DNA of 17,023 bases from Bacillota bacterium (GTDB taxonomy: Bacteria; Bacillota; Clostridia; Tissierellales; Peptoniphilaceae), in NCBI GenBank assembly GCA_023393715.1, contig JAEXCD010000119.1:1-17023 (forward strand), read 5' to 3'. Numbering within the stretch: position 1 is the first letter of the stretch; each line of letters begins with the position of its first letter. This document shows, piece by piece, positions 15,033-17,023 of the stretch. The notes under the pieces are model-generated. The model was given only the letters and a program-made list of their open reading frames with translations, did not search any database and was not told where the DNA came from. Made by a program: the position numbers and the translations under genes.

Positions 15033-16832
15033 ATGAACTGGTTTTTACGATATCGCCGCGACTGTATCGAGGCATTGAAAAACGTCGGGGGATTGTCCCC
15101 GCTGGAATGCGTTTTATTGGGTAACCGAGGGCTTCGGGAAGCGGAGGAGGTTGCCCGTTATCTGAATCCTACTCTGGATGATCTGCTCGATCCCTTTCTG
15201 TTTCGGGACATGGATGCGGCGGTCGAGGCGATCGTCGATTGCCTTTCTTCCGGTCGTTCCATACGCATTGTCGGCGATTACGATCAGGATGGCGTATCGG
15301 CAACCGCTATTTTAGTCAGGGGGATCCGCTCCTTTGCAGAACAGCTCGGCATGGATCCCTATTTGTCTGTGAGCTATGCGATTCCGGACCGCGTAGAGGA
15401 TGGCTATGGGATCAACCGAAGCATCGTCGATACGGCGCTGCGCGAAGAGGTGGGGTTGATCATTACCTGCGACAACGGTATCGCCGCGTTTGATGCACTG
15501 AGCTATGCCGCTGAAAAACAGCTCCCCGTCATCGTAACGGATCATCATCAGATCGTCGAAAAGGACGGGGAAGAGGTCTTGCCGGAAGCGCTCGCGGTGC
15601 TCAACCCGCACAGCGCCGCATCCGGCTATCCCTTTCCGGATTTGTGCGGCGCAGGAGTAGCCTACAAGCTGATCGAAGCGTTGGCCGTGGCGGCCGGAAT
15701 GGATCGCCATACCTTTTCCGGACTGCTGCAGTATGCAGCGCTTGGCACGATTTGTGATGTCGTTCCCCTGGTCGGCGAAAATCGGACGATCGTATCTTTG
15801 GGGCTGGAGGCGATCAACCGGACACAGGATATCGGCCTACTGGCCTTACTTCAGGAAAACAACTGGCATAAAGAGGTCAGCGTCTATACGGTCGGCTTTG
15901 TCATTGGCCCCTGCATCAACGCCTCGGGGCGTTTGTTTACGGCGCGCCTCGGCGTCGAATTGTTTTTGGAGGAGGATGCGGAAACCGCTCGCGAATATGC
16001 AAAGCAGCTGATTTCGTTCAATGAAGAGCGCAAGGCAATGACGCGGGAAGGGGTGGAGCAGGCCATTCAGCAGATTCGGGCGCAGCACATGGATCAGCAG
16101 GATTTGATTCTGCTCTATCTTCCCGGGATTCATGAGAGCATCTGCGGCCTGATCGCAGGGCGTATCAAGGAACAGTTTTACCGGCCGACGCTCGTTTTTA
16201 CCGATGCGCAGACCTCGGAGGCAGGAGAAGCGCTGCTCAAGGGCTCCGGGCGAAGCATCGAAGCCTTTGATCTGTTCGAAAATCTGAACCGACATCGGGA
16301 AAAATACGTCGCCTTCGGCGGGCACGCGATGGCCTGCGGCATGAGCATCCGCAAAGCGGACTGGGAAACGATCCGGCAGTGCCTACAGAGCGAAACGTCG
16401 CTCAGCGAGGCAGACAAAACACCTTTGCTGGAGCTCGATTGCGCGCTTCCCATCAGTCGGCTGAATTTTAATGTAGTAAAGACACTCAAACGCCTGGCCC
16501 CGTTCGGTTCGAAAAATCCGTCGCCGCTTTTTGGCGCAAAGCGCTGTAATGTCCGCGCGCTGCGTCTGGTGGGCGCCAATCGGAACGTGCTGCAGCTTCG
16601 GCTTGAGTACGAGGGAAGCGAGGTATCCTGTGTCCTGTTTGACGGAGAGGCCAAGCTGGAGATGCAGAGACGGGAAAGCCCAAAGGCGGTCGAGGGCTTG
16701 CTCCGCGGCGAACCGGCCGGTCTTCAGATTGATATCGCATACCGCCCGGAGGAAAATGAATTTCGCGGGAAGCGCTCCCTTCAACTGGTTTTGAAGGACA
16801 TTCGAGCGTCAAAGAAGGAAAATATGATATAA
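15033..16832 (+). CDS. recJ: Single-stranded-DNA-specific exonuclease RecJ
   Basis: RecJ degrades single-stranded DNA 5' to 3' in recombination and mismatch or base-excision repair. The 599-residue protein carries the DHH phosphoesterase motifs DYDQDG (82-87), D147 in CDNG and DHH (170-172), and the DHHA1 glycine-rich motif GGHAMACG near residue 430, followed by the C-terminal OB domain. The first motif reads DYDQDG rather than the more frequent DYDVDG, with both aspartates kept. The frame is open upstream to 14982, but that start would lie inside the terminator stem. The ATG at 15033 after AAGAGAG fits the terminator and the family N-terminus better. Length is typical of Bacillota RecJ without the long extra C-terminal domain of Bacillus. 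A RelA/SpoT gene follows, a common pairing, here without apt between them. Confidence 0.95.
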   Translation: MNWFLRYRRDCIEALKNVGGLSPLECVLLGNRGLREAEEVARYLNPTLDDLLDPFLFRDMDAAVEAIVDCLSSGRSIRIVGDYDQDGVSATAILVRGIRSFAEQLGMDPYLSVSYAIPDRVEDGYGINRSIVDTALREEVGLIITCDNGIAAFDALSYAAEKQLPVIVTDHHQIVEKDGEEVLPEALAVLNPHSAASGYPFPDLCGAGVAYKLIEALAVAAGMDRHTFSGLLQYAALGTICDVVPLVGENRTIVSLGLEAINRTQDIGLLALLQENNWHKEVSVYTVGFVIGPCINASGRLFTARLGVELFLEEDAETAREYAKQLISFNEERKAMTREGVEQAIQQIRAQHMDQQDLILLYLPGIHESICGLIAGRIKEQFYRPTLVFTDAQTSEAGEALLKGSGRSIEAFDLFENLNRHREKYVAFGGHAMACGMSIRKADWETIRQCLQSETSLSEADKTPLLELDCALPISRLNFNVVKTLKRLAPFGSKNPSPLFGAKRCNVRALRLVGANRNVLQLRLEYEGSEVSCVLFDGEAKLEMQRRESPKAVEGLLRGEPAGLQIDIAYRPEENEFRGKRSLQLVLKDIRASKKENMI

Positions 16833-16833
16833 T
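16825..16833 (+). promoter_or_regulatory. Candidate extended -10 promoter for the RelA/SpoT-type gene
   Basis: TGATATAAT matches the extended -10 consensus TGnTATAAT at every position. It predicts a start near 16840 and a leader of about 47 bases. It overlaps the last two codons and stop of recJ (ATG ATA TAA), so coding constraint could explain part of the match. No -35 hexamer stands at the right distance. Confidence 0.45.
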
Positions 16834-16886
16834 TATCAGCAAATTTGGTTTGCGGGAATTTGGTAAGCGCGAGAAAGGAGGAAGAC

Positions 16887-17023
16887 ATGACGCTGGAAGA
16901 TCTCATTCAATCTGTTACATCATATAACCCGGACAGCGATGTCGCCTTGATTCGCGAAGCCTATGCCTACGCAGAGCAGGCGCACGCCGGCCAAAAGCGA
17001 AATTCCGGGGAACCGTATATTAC
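16887..17023 (+). CDS. RelA/SpoT-family (p)ppGpp synthetase/hydrolase, truncated by window end
   Basis: Only the first 45 codons are present. They read like the start of a long RelA/SpoT homologue: a short helical lead followed by EAYAYAEQAHAGQKRNSGEPYI, in which the AHAGQKR-SGEPYI pattern opens the HD hydrolase domain. The full family protein is about 720-740 residues with HD, synthetase, TGS and ACT domains; whether hydrolase and synthetase residues are intact cannot be seen here. The ATG follows AAAGGAGG (16874-16881) at ideal spacing. Position after recJ agrees with the common recJ-(apt)-relA order in Bacillota. Confidence 0.9.
   Translation, partial: MTLEDLIQSVTSYNPDSDVALIREAYAYAEQAHAGQKRNSGEPYI

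Noticed and set aside
15743..15757. TGGCACG inside recJ, a sigma-54 -24-like element
   Set aside because: No GC occurs at the required 12-base spacing.
1..17023. CRISPR arrays, tRNA or rRNA genes, insertion sequences and prophage genes
   Set aside because: I looked for regularly spaced repeats, tRNA-like cloverleaf ends and transposase or integrase motifs and found none.

Overview
The window looks like a chromosomal segment of an anaerobic Gram-positive bacterium of the Bacillota, most likely class Clostridia, with GC content a little above one half. The reasons are the order ruvC-ruvA-ruvB-queA-tgt-yajC followed by recJ and a RelA/SpoT gene, strong AGGAGG-type ribosome binding sites, a lipoprotein-type solute receptor, and an iron-sulfur cysteine desulfidase driven by sigma-54. 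I cannot name a genus from the sequence alone.

Region 1 (1-7672) is an accessory catabolic locus. A sigma-54 enhancer-binding regulator with a cysteine-cluster sensor domain (172-1938) precedes a clear -24/-12 promoter (2023-2036). Upstream of that promoter lie two related inverted repeats whose centres are exactly 21 bp apart. The promoter serves four plus-strand genes: a UPF0597/CyuA-type L-cysteine desulfidase (2062-3339), a TAXI-type TRAP solute receptor lipoprotein (3373-4650), a fused TRAP permease (4719-6611) and a UroD-superfamily protein with the zinc-binding H-x-C...C pattern of MtaA-type methyltransferases (6625-7623). A perfect 16-bp hairpin lies between the receptor and permease genes. 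The run ends at a strong hairpin that can serve both strands (7632-7672). My reading is an inducible import-and-cleavage pathway for a sulfur-containing and possibly S-methylated amino acid. The desulfidase and its sigma-54 control resemble the CdsR/CdsB system I recall from Clostridioides difficile; the transporter plus methyltransferase-like protein are the unexplained additions.

Region 2 (7724-9298, minus strand) is a HerA-like P-loop ATPase of the DUF853/YjgR family with a long C-terminal coiled coil. It converges on the catabolic operon and diverges from the next one.

Region 3 (9429-15012) is a housekeeping operon. It holds an unrecognised 240-residue protein translationally coupled to ruvC, then ruvA, ruvB (Holliday junction processing), queA and tgt (queuosine tRNA modification) and yajC (Sec accessory), and closes with an intrinsic terminator.

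Region 4 (15033-17023) holds recJ and the first 45 codons of a RelA/SpoT-type (p)ppGpp enzyme that runs off the window. There is no gene-free stretch longer than 300 bases; the largest gap is the divergent promoter region around 9299-9467.
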